Source: Citrus sinensis (Eukaryota > Streptophyta > Magnoliopsida > Sapindales > Rutaceae). Taken from it: a stretch of 64,000 bases of DNA. The stretch is from positions 32,009,501 through 32,073,500 of the forward strand of contig NC_068560.1 of assembly GCF_022201045.2 (NCBI RefSeq). The letters are read 5' to 3'. The notes under the pieces were generated by a model, which saw only the letters and a program-made list of their open reading frames with translations, searched no databases and had not been told where the DNA came from. The translations under genes and the position numbers were made by a program. This document shows, one piece after another, positions 12,831-24,997 of the stretch (its first letter is position 1; each line of letters starts with the position of its first letter).

Positions 12831-13128
12831 CTTATTTCATTCGTATAATAAAATAACTTATTTCATTCGTATAATAAAATAACTTATTTCATCTGTCACA
12901 TCAATTTTAAGTTTTACCAAAATAGGATTACTTCGTACAACAAAAGTAATTTATTTCATCTGTCACATCAATTTTAAGTTTGATCAAAATAGGATTACTT
13001 CGTACAGCAAAAGTAATTTATTTCATCTGTCACATCAATTTCAAGTTTGATCAAAATAAGATTACTTCGTACAACAAAAGTAATTTATTTCATCTCTCAC
13101 ATCAATTCCAAGTTTGATAGGATTACTA
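12831..13128 (+). repeat. Composite minisatellite (26-bp and 67-bp units)
   Basis: Two identical 26-bp units (cttatttcattcgtataata...) at 12831-12856 and 12857-12882 run into a 67-bp unit repeated about 3.7 times, starting at about 12880, 12947, 13014 and 13081. Each 67-bp unit contains ttcatctgtcacatcaattt and ggattacttcgtacaacaaa. Divergence between units is a few bases. A looser related pair (acaatttaccaaa...) lies just upstream at about 12740-12830. Confidence 0.85.
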
Positions 13129-16100
13129 AATTTTTCCATTGAATTGATCCGTTTTACTGTAAACATTGTTATCGTTATTAAAATTTGTCTCCTTTCGCAT
13201 GCTAGATTTGGGCGCCGGGCAATATAGGTAACTAACTAATTTCCTTAAAATGTGCTATTGCTGGTGTTGAGCTATTTTAACTTCACACCATAATTGGTTC
13301 AAATTGTAACACCAAATGTTGTTGTCATGTTAATTAATCTCGGGGCATTTTTGTGATTTGCCTTAAACTCTCTGACTGTCAATTTTTGTGATAAGCTAAC
13401 GCTTTGAAACCTAAATAATTATTATTTAATTCGTCGACTTAACTTACTGTCGGCATCAATTGCCACCAGCCAAAAGAATGAGAGAGACCATTTTTTTCCC
13501 TTTAATAATCCTTTGCTTAATTGCTCCCAATCATATATATATTTGCTCCACTGATTTCCTATCTACTTGCTCACTTTTTTATTTTTAGATAGTAAACGGT
13601 TCATTTCGAAGAGAGAAAATAATATAAATGCTTCCTTCAACCAAGGTTCCTTGTCGAGTGGACCATGAATGATTTTGAAAAAAATGGCCAAGTGATGTCA
13701 CATAAACTTTAGATTATTTCATTTGAATATGTTTCTATTGTGATCAGCTAAACAAACTGATTTGCTTGCTTCAATAGGTTTCTAACCAATACATCTAAAA
13801 ACCTAACTCTGTGACAATTTATTTTACTTTACTTTAGTTTACTTGCCTTAAGCCCCTAACCGCCACGTATAATCGTATCTGTCCCTTTACCGGCATACAC
13901 ACACCTTAGAAAAAATTAATACCCATTCTGCTATTTTTTCTTACTGTTTCAATTCAAACCCTTTGATATATTTATTGATTTCTTCTAATTAATTGCCTTG
14001 TTGTTCAAGGTTTGTATGGTTATCCAAGAAACTGGAAAATATGTATATGGCTTGTAATTCAAGCTTGTCTTGTAGATAGGGCAATGGAAGTGGAGACAGT
14101 TAGAAGCTGTGTATTTATTTGGCAGTTAATTACTTGTTTCATTAAGTCTCTAATTGATAACCTAATCGAGACTCTGAAATTTAGTTTTTTGTTTTAAAAA
14201 AAAAAATCATTTGCAACAAATTAAAGAATAAGCCCTAGCTAATTGACTTTTACTTGGTTCGTCTGGGTCTTTTCCTTTCAATTATATGCATGATTCAGAG
14301 AAAAAAGCATATATTTTATAGGCATGTAGCTGTGAATATATTCTATTATTAACACACGTGATTAAATATATGTAAAATGTGGAAATTTGTTGTCCTATTG
14401 GTCCTATATTTAGGTTTGAATTTGCTTCTTCTGCAGCTACCAAAATGCATTTATTTGTACTAATGTCTGCCCAGACCCAATTAAATAATGGAAGTGGGAG
14501 TCCCCTAAAAGACAATAAACTAATAATTTTCTTCAGTTTATGGAAAGAAAGAACCAATAATTCTAACGCAAATATGTATATGAAGCAATTCGGAGAGCAA
14601 ATCTTAATGCATGAAAATAATATTTGCATGTTAAGTACTTAAGTTCCTACACAAAAATTCTAGTCTGCCTTTAGTTTGCTTCTTCATTAATTCTTTCTCC
14701 CTTAATGATTGAAAAGAAGTAACTCTATGGTCTCATATAGTTAATCAGCTAATTACAAACAACTGAAGGACAAAATTTCTCAGACACTGATTACATATCA
14801 TAAGAGATTAATCAATCTACATAAAAAATTATTGATGATTTTTTTGTTAACTAATATCAACTTCTAGTAAAAACAAAAAAAAACAAAACCCAACAATTAT
14901 AAATTTTCAATATTTGTGAAAATGTCACTCCTGCCGCATATCATGTGAATAATAAATCGACGAATATTTATGAAAATATTGATTAAGTACTGTAATTAAA
15001 AAATGTTCTGGATCAGTTGAATTGCCACTAGCTTGACTCTTTAATATATATACATCTTAACGGCTGGCTATCACGTTGGCTCTTCTCTTGGTATTGACAT
15101 CACAACCACAACTCAGGCTAGCGAAGGATCAATGAAAAATGAAAAGGATAGTTAATTAACAAATCAGAAAACAAATATATTAATTACACAATTCAACTCC
15201 AATAAAAACATATTCTTCTGTCAGTCAAATTTGAATTTGAATTACTTCCGCAAGAAAGCAACAGGATTTGAGATCACCAAACTCGTTACCAACTTAGATA
15301 TATATCAAGTACATGCTGCATGTCGTGATAAATTACACAGACACACACATATATGATACATAAAGTAATTTTTTTAATAAGGAATTCTTAATTTTATTGA
15401 ATTAAGATACAAAATAAAATACAAGAAAAACACACATTTTAATTTACTATATTTTATCTTATAGTATTATCATTTTTTTTTTAATCTTTTAACCTATCCC
15501 TTACTTAGAGAACTTTATTAGAAGGGAACTCGTGATGCATAAAGAACAAAAACAAATCAATGCAAATATATTACAAATATTCAAATATAATCCAATTGGG
15601 CGATCAATGACTAAGACATATAACAAAATAGTTGCCGTATCCCTCATGGTTCTCATTTATATATTTTGTGTCATTTTAATCCTGGCAACACAATGGTATT
15701 GGATACACTACATTGACACGTACATATACATAAATGCAAGTCGGATAGAGATTTTAAGGTGATTAGATGTTGAATATTATTTTCCTCGATGAATTCATCA
15801 TATTTTGAGATATATATTTTTTTAAAAATAAATAAGATAGTGAACTGTTTTTTTATCTGAAATTTGAATAGTCCTAAATATAAATATATGAATGATATAT
15901 TATTTTTCTTTTTTTAATGTATGAATATAATTAGCATCTTATTTATTTTTCTAAATAAAAAACCTTTCAATCATAATTATTTGATAATTTGATATTTATA
16001 TCCTTATAAGTCAAAACAAAAAAATGATTAGATTTTATATTTTAGGAAGTAAACATTTTTACTAGAGCTATTTTTTGGGATACTATATTTAATTCTCATT

Positions 16101-17421
16101 CAAGCTTTTTTTTTTTTATTCAGATAAAAGTAACAAAAGTTTACTTTTTATTCAGGTGTAAATATTTAGAAAATAAGACATAAATTTAAAAAACAAACAA
16201 GTTAATTTTTAAAAAATATATATGAAATTAATAAAACTTCAAACTTCCACATTTAACAAAAAGGCCCTGAATTACAAAAGCTGAAAGCAAAATGGTTCTT
16301 TTATTCCCTATTCACCTAATTTCAATCAGTGGAGCTATTATTAGCACCTTAAAAACTCCTTAAGATGCCAATTAAAAATTTGCTCAACAAACCACTTTGA
16401 AAGCCAGGGGTTCAACCCAATTCAATAAGCCTGACGTTGTGCCGCCAATAAAAGCCCATCCAATCCACAATATCAGAATTAACCCTCTTTAATAAGGGAG
16501 AGATACTACTTGCACCCCTCACAAATCCTCATGAAGCCCCTTTTATTTAGGTACAGTTTTATTCCTACTGCATAAAAGGACAAAATAAAATTAAAAGAAA
16601 TCTTTCATTAAACCTATTGGCAATCACACACTGCAAGTCCAACCTCATTCATATAACTTTAAGATAAAAAATCAAATGAATACGTGACTATTAATTTTTT
16701 TTTTTTTTTAGGATAAAACGGCAACTCATTTTTTCATTTTTCAAAAACTTGGTAAAGTTTCTTCTTGGCAATTGGCAACATGAATTCTCAACCCATCATG
16801 CTTAAATTTAATATTTACAATTCTTTTCTTTTTACTGTACTTGTATTACATTCACTTAAATTTGATTTTTAATAGGTTGTCAGAAACTTTTCAAAGAATT
16901 AAAAAATGCAAATTAGTGTAATTCGCAGTGATCTATAGAGTTTTTTTCTTTATTTTCTTTATTTATTTTTTAAGAGCAAGTAAACAAAAAATATGTATGG
17001 GGTGACAAATTGAGATTAAGAATGAGAGATCGATCATTAGTTCTAAGCAAATTATTCGTGTGAATAAAAGATTTAGCAAGTGAGAAAAGGAAGAGATAAA
17101 AGGAGAGAATATGAGAAGAGGGGCACGGGCCATGGGGTGTAGACGAAGACAAACTACTGACGAAGGGTACTTTTGGAATCAAAACATGTATATTAAGATC
17201 TAATGTTATTTTATCAAGGATGAAGTTATTTAAACTCATCATAACATTCTATAATTTGTATAGACCCAATTTTTCAAAAGAAAAAAATTAATTATTAGAA
17301 TGTTCGTGGGTTAACTTATATTGATTTCTCTGGAAAAAGAGTAACAAAGAGCAAAGTTTTGATTTCATCTCATTTTCTTTTATCTTTTTGCCTCTGCTCT
17401 TCCGAATACACTTCCATAGCT

Positions 17422-17425
<4 letters not shown>
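13129..17425. other. Intergenic, no gene seen
   Basis: 4.3 kb of AT-rich DNA with homopolymers. I looked for splice-bounded exons and known domains on both strands and saw none. Short frames here have composition and codon use like the surrounding non-coding DNA. Confidence 0.5.

Positions 17426-17474
<49 letters not shown>
17426..17474. repeat. (TA)n microsatellite
   Basis: Uninterrupted TA dinucleotide run of about 24 units. Confidence 0.9.
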
Positions 17475-17477
<3 letters not shown>

Positions 17478-17719
17478 GGCATGTTTGGTTTTAAGAACTA
17501 TAAGGAGAGGAGAGGAGAGGAAGTGAGGAGAAAAGGAAAGAAATAAGGGGAAAAAGATGAATTCTATGTTCAACAAAATAATGAAAATGAGATTGATCAT
17601 TTTTTACACTAATTTTCTCTCTCATTCTTTCTTTTCCATTCCTCTCCTTTCCCACCATTTCTTTTCGATTAGTGTGTGATATTGTTGAGTAACAAACTTT
17701 TACCTCTCGAATTTAATCC

Positions 17720-17880
17720 CCCTTCAACTCAAATTTGTTTCTCAACTAGAGACATATTTATTTTTATAAACAATTAGACTACTAATCGAAACTCCTACAG
17801 TGCTTTGTGAGGGCTCGAACTACTATCCTCGCAATTACGAGGAGAGGTCTCTAGCCACTTGAGTGATTGTCCACTACTCT
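17720..17880 (-). mobile_element. SINE-like tRNA-derived fragment
   Basis: On the minus strand, an A-box-like segment (caagtggctagagacc, about 17846-17863) is followed by a B box gttcgagccc (17820-17811). The spacing suits an internal polymerase III promoter. No tRNA fold completes, and no clear target duplication was found, so this is probably a degraded SINE head. Confidence 0.45.
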
Positions 17881-18657
17881 ATCCTAGCGTAAGAGATAAA
17901 AGAGCCATTGTCGTAAAGTAATTAAGGCTTTACGTTGAATTATGACATTATGAAAACCCTGTCACCATAAAGAGCCAAAAGTTCAATCACGTATACATGG
18001 ATAATAAAGAATATTTCAAAAAATATGATATGACCAAAAAATTTCTTTTTTTTTCACCAAGAATAATTGTCTCTGCGGAGACATCCGATAACAAAGACTA
18101 GAAATTGGATAAATACAATATTCGATTAGCCTCATAAACACTTTGACACAACAAAAATCATAGGGTGCTGTCACCTGATTGACGCATACAGGAAAAGGTC
18201 TTATCATAAAACGGGAAGGGAATGTATATGAGAAAATATATATATATATATATATATAATAATTCCCAAATAGACAATTTTTTTTTTAATGGTGTTCTAA
18301 ATAGACACTTGACAATACATAACATGTGTAAATAATCCTTAGTCGGATGGATCATCAGATCAATTTCTGTAGTTGTTGTGACAGATATCCAAAATTAGCC
18401 TTCTATCATAATTGAGCACATTTAATGGAAATATCAGAAACAGTTGAGGTTCACAACAATAGCCAAGCTTCCTAACTACTTCACGATTTCCCACATCACC
18501 CGAAATAATAAAAAACTTGATCATGGCCTCACACCGCCGTGACAATCTACAACAACTTGCCATTTTTACACTTATTCTTGGACTAATATCATGTTCTAAT
18601 TGATCAAATTATTACCAATACTCGTTAATTAGAGAGCTGAGTGCATTGAATAATTTG
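17881..18657. other. Intergenic, 5' region of the DTM1-like gene
   Basis: AT-rich, with a short TA run near 18236-18257. No gene was recognised before the start codon at 18658. Confidence 0.45.
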
Positions 18658-19432
18658 ATGGCACAAGGAAACGATGCTGCTTTAAAGTCATCATTGGTTT
18701 GGTTGGCGGTGATTATGGTGATAGTTGGGATATGCACAGAGTCTTGGAAGAAGATTATGGCCACTTATGTGGTGGGTATTATTGGGATTGCTGGTTTGAT
18801 TTTGCCTGACTGGGATTTTTTTGACCGTGATTTCTCTAGGTGGACTTGTCCAGTTACTGCTGAAGAAAGGGCTTCTATTCTTGCTCAAAGACAAACATCT
18901 CTCCTGAAAAGGTCAGTTCTGTTACACTTATACACTTGTTCCTTTTTTCCATCCATTTGGGTTCTGTTCTCACTTCTTTTACTTTTCAACTGTTGAAGTT
19001 TTACAATTCTGGTTCTCGAATATTCTTCCTGTGAAGTTGCTGCACTTATTTGAAGCCAAAGTGGTAAATTGTAGATCCTCTGATTGAACAATCACATAGC
19101 TTAGTTGATCACTAGATGGTTGCCCGAGTCTTGTAATCTACTTTGACAGTTACTTCAAGCTATATGGTCACCGTTGAGACTGTAAAATTGGGTGAATGTG
19201 CATAATCATTCTCTTTAATTTGTTAGCGAATTGGGTGGAAAAATAGGGAATGTATATGAATTTTTTTGGCTTTCACCGCTGAAATACAGTAACTTCCATA
19301 AATGAATTGTTGTTCTGTTGTTTTAAAAATTTTCCCCCCTACAGGTATAGGATTTATCCTGTCAGGCTTGTTGCTTACGCCACAATTTATGGTTTTGCGC
19401 TATTCAAGTGGTGGAAGTTCGTGTCAAATTAG
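18658..19432 (+). CDS. Signal peptidase complex-like protein, DTM1-like
   Basis: Two exons, 18658-18911 and 19345-19432, encode 113 aa. The start is the first ATG (MAQGNDAALKSSLVWLAVIM). The protein has two adjacent hydrophobic segments (about residues 12-28 and 37-50), then LPDWDFFDRDFSRW, a polar stretch, and a C-terminal RIYPVRLVAYATIYGFALFK hydrophobic segment. DW-FFDRDFS-W after paired membrane spans is what I know from plant proteins called DTM1, related to the SPC12 subunit of the ER signal peptidase. Rice DTM1 is an ER membrane protein needed for tapetum and meiocyte development. A reproductive role here is inference; housekeeping secretion work is equally possible. The AG|GTCAGT donor and CTACAG acceptor restore an Arg codon. 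Confidence 0.75.
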
Positions 19433-19473
19433 AAGTCCTGTGCTGCCACTTGGTAGATCCTATCGTTTGATGT

Positions 19474-19579
19474 GTGCAATTTTGCACTTGGGGGTTGTTT
19501 GATTTCATGGCTTTGGGTGGCTGTTGGTGCAATTTTGCACTTGGGGGTTGTTTGATTTCATGGCTTTGGGTGGCTGTTG
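19474..19579 (+). repeat. Perfect 53-bp tandem duplication in the 3' UTR region
   Basis: Units 19474-19526 and 19527-19579 are identical and begin gtgcaattttgcacttgggg. They lie 42 bp after the DTM1-like stop codon, so they probably sit in its 3' UTR. Identity implies recent origin. Confidence 0.95.
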
Positions 19580-19685
19580 AAGACATGGACTAAGTTCTTT
19601 TCCGGTTAATGCGATCCGGAATATTATTAATTCAGAGATTGTCACTGAAAACAACCCTAATATGTCTTTAATGTCTTCATACTCA

Positions 19686-19742
19686 TGTCCTTCAAATGAT
19701 TGGATAAACCATTTTGTCCTTCAAATGATTGTGTAAACCATT
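19686..19742 (+). repeat. 29-bp tandem duplication
   Basis: Two near-identical copies of tgtccttcaaatgattg..taaaccatt, differing at two positions, lie shortly downstream of the 53-bp duplication. Confidence 0.85.
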
Positions 19743-20573
19743 GGTGTTATGCTTTTCAAATGGAATTGGTTATTAGAAAGTTATAAGTAGCGCAAATATG
19801 CGAAAGATTGGCTGCAGCCTTCTGCATAAAATAGTAGTAATACATTAAAAGTTGTATTTATTATTGTCTGGTACGCGAGTGAAGAACTTCAAGTGGTTTG
19901 CTCACTGTTTCATCTTTCTTCTTCCATTTTGTTACGCATTCCATGGCTGGTGAAACAATAGAGTCGAAGTCAAATGTTTCGATCATACTATCATAATGGC
20001 AATGCTAAAACTGCTGACATTCCTCTTAAACAATTTCTTGTGAGTTGGATTCACAAAAAACACAGTAGCCTTTGATTCTAGAGGTATACAAAGATTGGAC
20101 GTTAACTACATTTAAAGTTGTAGCCATTAGAGAATGCTATCCTGCTGGTTCTGATTATCTGATATTGCTATGTTCAATGGATCCAAGGATCACACAAACA
20201 CATGAAATCTCCATAAACTTCATTATTGAGATATGTATATATATGGACAAGTGAACGGCCAACTATTCGAAGCAACAAAATGGGTAAATTTGATTGCCGT
20301 TGCTTGAGAGATTCTGGATATGCAAAATCAAAAAGATAGATACGGTTGTACCATGCTTGAATTAAGATCAAGGTACAGGGAACAAAAAATTCAACGATTA
20401 AAATCATCTCTTCAAAACCAGAATGCATCAAATTAAAACCGCTCATTGCATTTCATAATTGAGAAAGCATCACATGGTCATTATCACAATCAAACAAACA
20501 GTTTCTTCTATTCAGTAAAACCCAAAACCCTAACCCTAATTCTCAACTGCAATAAACAGAAAACCCAACAAAA
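19743..20573. other. Convergent intergenic region
   Basis: Lies between the DTM1-like gene (plus) and TRM112 (minus). No gene was seen. Both 3' UTRs should end here. Confidence 0.45.
20524..20539. repeat. Short interstitial telomere-type motif
   Basis: AAACCCTAACCCTAA, slightly over two plant telomere units, just downstream of the TRM112 stop. It may be chance or a short repair-derived insertion. Confidence 0.7.
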
Positions 20574-20945
20574 TCAGACCTCATCTTCATGGAGCAGCAT
20601 ATTAGGAATCCCCTTATTAACCGGAAACTTTCTCCCTGTCTCAGGACAAACCAGAGCACCCTCTTCCAGATGCAGCTCCAGGAGCGCATGGTGGAACTTC
20701 CTCAAAAAATCGTCCGAGTCAAGCATCGACGATTCGGGCGACTCCTCGGGGAGCTCAGCGTAGCCCATGGACCGCGACGCCTGGACAAGCGCCTGCCACT
20801 CGATCTTCGGGAATATATTTTTTAGAAAATCGGGGTTGAAATCCACCTGCTTTTCGATGACTTTCTCCACCTCGATCAGGAGAGGGAAGCCGTTGGCGAC
20901 TCCCTTGATGTTAGATGATAACATGTTGTGTGTTAGTAGCCTCAT
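20574..20945 (-). CDS. TRM112: TRM112-like methyltransferase activator
   Basis: Intronless, 123 aa. TRM112 is the small obligate partner that stabilises several class I methyltransferases acting on tRNA, 18S rRNA and translation release factor eRF1, in cytosol and nucleus. The start MRLLTHNMLSSNIKGVANGF and the end GRKFPVNKGIPNMLLHEDEV match the conserved termini of the family (MKLLTHNLLSS... and ...GIPNMLL in human). The N-terminal zinc-site cysteines of some relatives are absent, as in other plant and animal copies. Length is normal for the family. The Arabidopsis homologue is SMO2 (At1g22270), which promotes cell proliferation. In Arabidopsis it is flanked by ZYP1a and ZYP1b; here ZYP1 lies about 15 kb to the right. 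Confidence 0.95.
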   Translation of the reverse strand: MRLLTHNMLSSNIKGVANGFPLLIEVEKVIEKQVDFNPDFLKNIFPKIEWQALVQASRSMGYAELPEESPESSMLDSDDFLRKFHHALLELHLEEGALVCPETGRKFPVNKGIPNMLLHEDEV

Positions 20946-21622
20946 CTTCCTTTTTCTCTAACCCCTCGCTGTCCCTGTGAGCGCCTGCCACTACTTCATA
21001 TCCCTAAACAAAGTGGCGGCAGCACGGCCTGCTCTCGGTCTTGTTATTTTCCGTAGTGAACGAAATGACCAAAATAGCCTTACTGGATTTCTAACTTCCA
21101 GAGCGGGGCCATATGGGTAGTTTCGGACCAAAATTGATTTATAACTTTTAATTTGATTTCCCGGCTAATTACTTAATACTTGCTTGCATCGGATATCTGG
21201 TTACACACTCACTATCTTAATCGTACTTGATTTCAGTTTTAAGCAAAATGATAAAAAGTGCAACTAAAATTGGAGGATCAAAATTGGACATCGATTGAAC
21301 CATTTAAAATCAAAATCTTTGAACGTTTGATAGCAATTGCGTTACGGAACTCCCAGAGGACAGATGTGTAAAAATTATGTAAAGCATTCTAACTTCCAAC
21401 ACTAATACTCATGAGATTGAGAACAAAACCAGCTACAAAAAGGTACCAATTTGGTGAAGTCCATGAAGCAAAAATGTTGTGTTGGTTGGTCGGCAATCAC
21501 CCTAATTGCAATTACGTGTACCCCGCACCGCCGCAAACAACAGCCGTCTTAACTTTCTCCAATCAATTTGGGAGAATATTTGCTAAACTAATACCCCTAT
21601 GACTCTTACTGAAATGGCTACT
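20946..21622. other. Intergenic between TRM112 and the TMEM135-like gene
   Basis: Contains the TRM112 promoter and the 3' end of the next minus-strand gene. No other gene was seen. Confidence 0.45.
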
Positions 21623-24600
21623 TCAACTGCTTTTGCAGCGTGGAGTTTCACAAGGGGGAGGAGGCACACCAAATACCCAATCAAGCACGTTTAAGTATTT
21701 GGACCTAAAAACCTCCCGCTCTTGTGCATAGCAGTGCATGATGATAGCAGTTGATAAGCTGAATATTACCACATCAGCTCTCTTCAGATTCTTTGACTGA
21801 GGCAAATACCCAATATCAGCCAAGCATGTACAGAAGCTCTCGATAGCTCTTGCTAGGCAGTATAGAGAGATCTCCATCCGCCTACTTTTCTTCTCAATAG
21901 CCAAGCTTAAACCAGTTGGAAACTGCACAGTTGTGGGCTACAGTCAGAACGGAAGATATATTTTGCAACATAAATGAAAAATGATGAAGAAAGAATTTTA
22001 CCGTTCCCATGGCCACCATTGGGATGTTACATTTCTCGAAAATCCTAAAAAGAAAGCATGTCCACATCCTGATGAACAAAAAATTGAAAGGTCATTTTAA
22101 TATGTTATTCTGTGTGTAGCACCTCACTCTGGAACACAGAAAAAGGCCAGCCAAATACAAATGGTATCGAATAATTTCATGAGATTGCAATAGAACAAGG
22201 CCAACAACATAAAACATAACACAATTGAAAGAACGAATTGCCTACCAGGCAGATGAGCAATATACAGACAAAAACAAGCTTGATCTTGTTGTACCAAGTA
22301 GACCCTTTCCCAATATAGTGTAAGGCCTACATAAAGCCATGTGAAATTATGTCAGATAATAGTCATGATGCAGATTGAACACCCAAGAACAGTCACAATA
22401 GGGGTTCAAAGCATGAAAAATTATCAATGTATAATACTAGCCATTATTTATCAGAAGAAATAGAGAATAATGGGACTGAGGAATGGAGTTTAAGAATATG
22501 ATATGCTATAGTTTAGAAAGCGAGCTGCTAATACATGGACCTGTAAGATGGGGAGAAATATGTATTAAGAATTGTGTTCATAAAGCTATATATTAGGCAG
22601 ACCACTCAATCAACACTCAAAAACAAATGCACAAAAGGAAAATTTAACCAATCAGCATGCCATATTCTATGGCAACTAAATACAGACATTCTGCCCTGCA
22701 TGCATGGTAAAATACAGAAACACGGAACCCTGTATTCATGGAACGGCTTGTGTAAGACAACAAGACGAGAAGCTGTCAGATAGAATGACTTAATGGTAAA
22801 CTAAAGATATATAGAATTAGAAAATAATTCTGAACATAACAGCTATCTATCACAAATTTTGCTAGCAGTTTCGACCGGTAGACAAAACACCAGATTACGT
22901 CTACATCAAGAGAATAGAAGATTAATATGCTTCGGGGCAGAAAAAGCCATATATTTTACCTTTCCAAAAGGCCTTTTCGATGAACTATAAGTGCTGGAAT
23001 AAGATAAACTGGAAGGTATACTGGTAAAGCTCTTTTGTAGGCTTGAATAAAAAATGATACCACATGTGTGAGGCAACCTTGATTGCCATGTACGATCTGC
23101 ACGAAAATTGAGATTTCAGTAAGGTTTTAAAAAGTATCAGAATGTCGGCATCAGCAAATAAGCTGAATTCCTTTTTATATACACTGTTCAATGTAATATA
23201 CTTCATAAAACTACTTTACGACAAATAAGTACACAAGTGCTCTGTAAGGAGAAATAATAGACAGAATAAAAGGTGCAAGCATTCTACTGAATTTACACTT
23301 AAACGCACTGATTATACAAGCAAAAAGATTCCGTTACAAGAGTCCAAAATTTGAATTTCTTAGTACATATTATAAATAGATGAAAACATGACATTTCTGC
23401 AATCAAATCCACATGAAAGGCATGTGTACCCACAAATTATTATTCAGCAGTAGTATGAAATTTCCCCCCATTTACTAACTTTAAAAAAAAAAAAGTATGC
23501 AATTGCAAAATATTATGCTCTTTCAATAATAGGACGCATGGGGAGTCGGGAGAGGCTATGAATACACATCATTATCACATAGTAGAAGAAAATTAAAAGA
23601 GGAAAATAACGATACCGAACAGGGGACTCTCATTTCTGGATCTAGTTTAATGTCAACACCCATGGTCTTGTAAAATTTCTCTATTGCCTCCAAATTTGAG
23701 AAAGGCAAACAAGATGCTATCTCTTTCACCCCTTGAAGGATGACGGCATCCTTTCCACCATGCTTATTGAGAAAAGACTTGTAAGAGGGAGGTAAGCTCT
23801 CTTGCTTCAATATATAAGCAGACCTGAAAAAGAATGTTTGAATCTAATAAATAGACGAAAGAATGTGACATTCAGAGTTCCAGCTTTTAAGAATTTAGAT
23901 TCAAGGAAAATCTCCGGAGTAAAGTCCTCTGGAGGCCATCATGTATATAATCTTGCAAGCTACACTCAAACACCTGACTAATTTGATGATGGCAAAGGCA
24001 TATAACCATGTACAATAAAAAGTCAAAACTGCAGCAATCTTGACCCAATGACTCATTTTAGCTCAAAGAAGTAGCAAACTTACAAAATTTGCGAAGAAGA
24101 GAGACACATTAGGAAAAGGTCTCCATGCTTCCAAGTAAGAGGTTTACAAATTCTCCCAAATCGTTTACTATTTATCCCACACCGCGATGCCAAGACTGCA
24201 GCCCGCATCAGTATGTAAATTGCCAAACTCGTATGCTGCGTGTTTGGTCCCGTGAGCAGCATGGAAGGCCCTGCTATCAACCCCGCTAATAAAGCCCTCC
24301 ATCTCGCTGTCCTGAAATTTTAAAATTGGAAGAAAATGACTTAATAGTGAAACTTATTATGTTGAATTATATTCAACTAATAATAAGCTGGTATGGGAAG
24401 AAAAAAAAAATGAAGGAAAGAAGTAGAGCATTGCCTACGGTGACCTCCCAAAGCACCAATAATTTCATCCACAGAAACAAAAGTACCAGCAAATGTTCCA
24501 AGGAACAGCCCGTATCTAATTGTCTCCTTGATAGCCATAGTAATCGCTTCTTTATTTGAGAAATCTTCAATTTTTCTATACAAATAAAAGAAACCAAATC

Positions 24601-24997
24601 AAAATCAAATTGTCAAAAGACAATACAGAAAATTAAAAAATAAGCTTATAAGCGATAATTACCTCGAGGACGCCGACGATTGACGGCGTCGAAGCCGAGT
24701 GAGAATTGAGAAGAGAGCTAAGCCACCTTTGAGACCCGCTCCAATCGAGAAACCTTTAGCCGAAGCAGTGATTACTCTTCGAAGCTTCTCAGAGTCCTTA
24801 AAAGGAGCAAGGTCTAGCCAGAGCGACGAGCAGGAATAACACGAAGATGAAGAAGAAGGATCGGATCTTTTGCAATGCATGCAACCTCGATTTCCGGAGC
24901 CATCGATATAGTCATCGTAAGAACCGCCATTCTCGACGGAGAAGCAGGAGCAGAAGCCGACGGATGAAGCGGCTGCGTCTCCAGCGGCCGGAAGCAT
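21623..24997 (-). CDS. TMEM135-like membrane protein (Tim17/22/23-type fold)
   Basis: Eight exons encode 503 aa: 24997-24663, 24575-24435, 24311-24084, 23823-23616, 23096-22960, 22326-22246, 22068-22002 and 21937-21623. All phases join. Conserved stretches include KGFSIGAGLKGGLALFSIL, GLFLGTFAGTFVSVDEIIGA, TARWRALLAGLIAGPSMLLT and CSSAWMWTCFLFR. They match the plant TMEM135 homologue known as At5g51150, annotated in Arabidopsis as a Tim17/Tim22/Tim23-family protein. Animal TMEM135 acts in peroxisomal and mitochondrial dynamics and lipid handling; the plant role is not established. Intron 2 (24434-24312) has a GC donor: exon 2 must end CACCGTAG before GCAATG to give GHRRTARW. The N-terminal 75 residues are Ser/Cys-rich and poorly conserved, so the exact start is less certain. 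Confidence 0.9.

Noticed and set aside
12831..13128. Possible CRISPR-like array
   Set aside because: The repeats are directly abutting tandem units without unique spacers, in plant nuclear DNA; it is a minisatellite.
14282..14642. Opposing open frames of 115 and 87 codons
   Set aside because: They are mirror frames of AT-rich DNA with no conserved motif; neither shows coding-type codon use.
16400..16450. ggggttcaacccaatt, resembling a tRNA T-arm
   Set aside because: No acceptor, D-arm or anticodon arm could be placed around it. No complete tRNA gene was found anywhere in the window.
20446..20825. Plus-strand open frames overlapping TRM112
   Set aside because: They are antisense shadows of the conserved TRM112 coding sequence.
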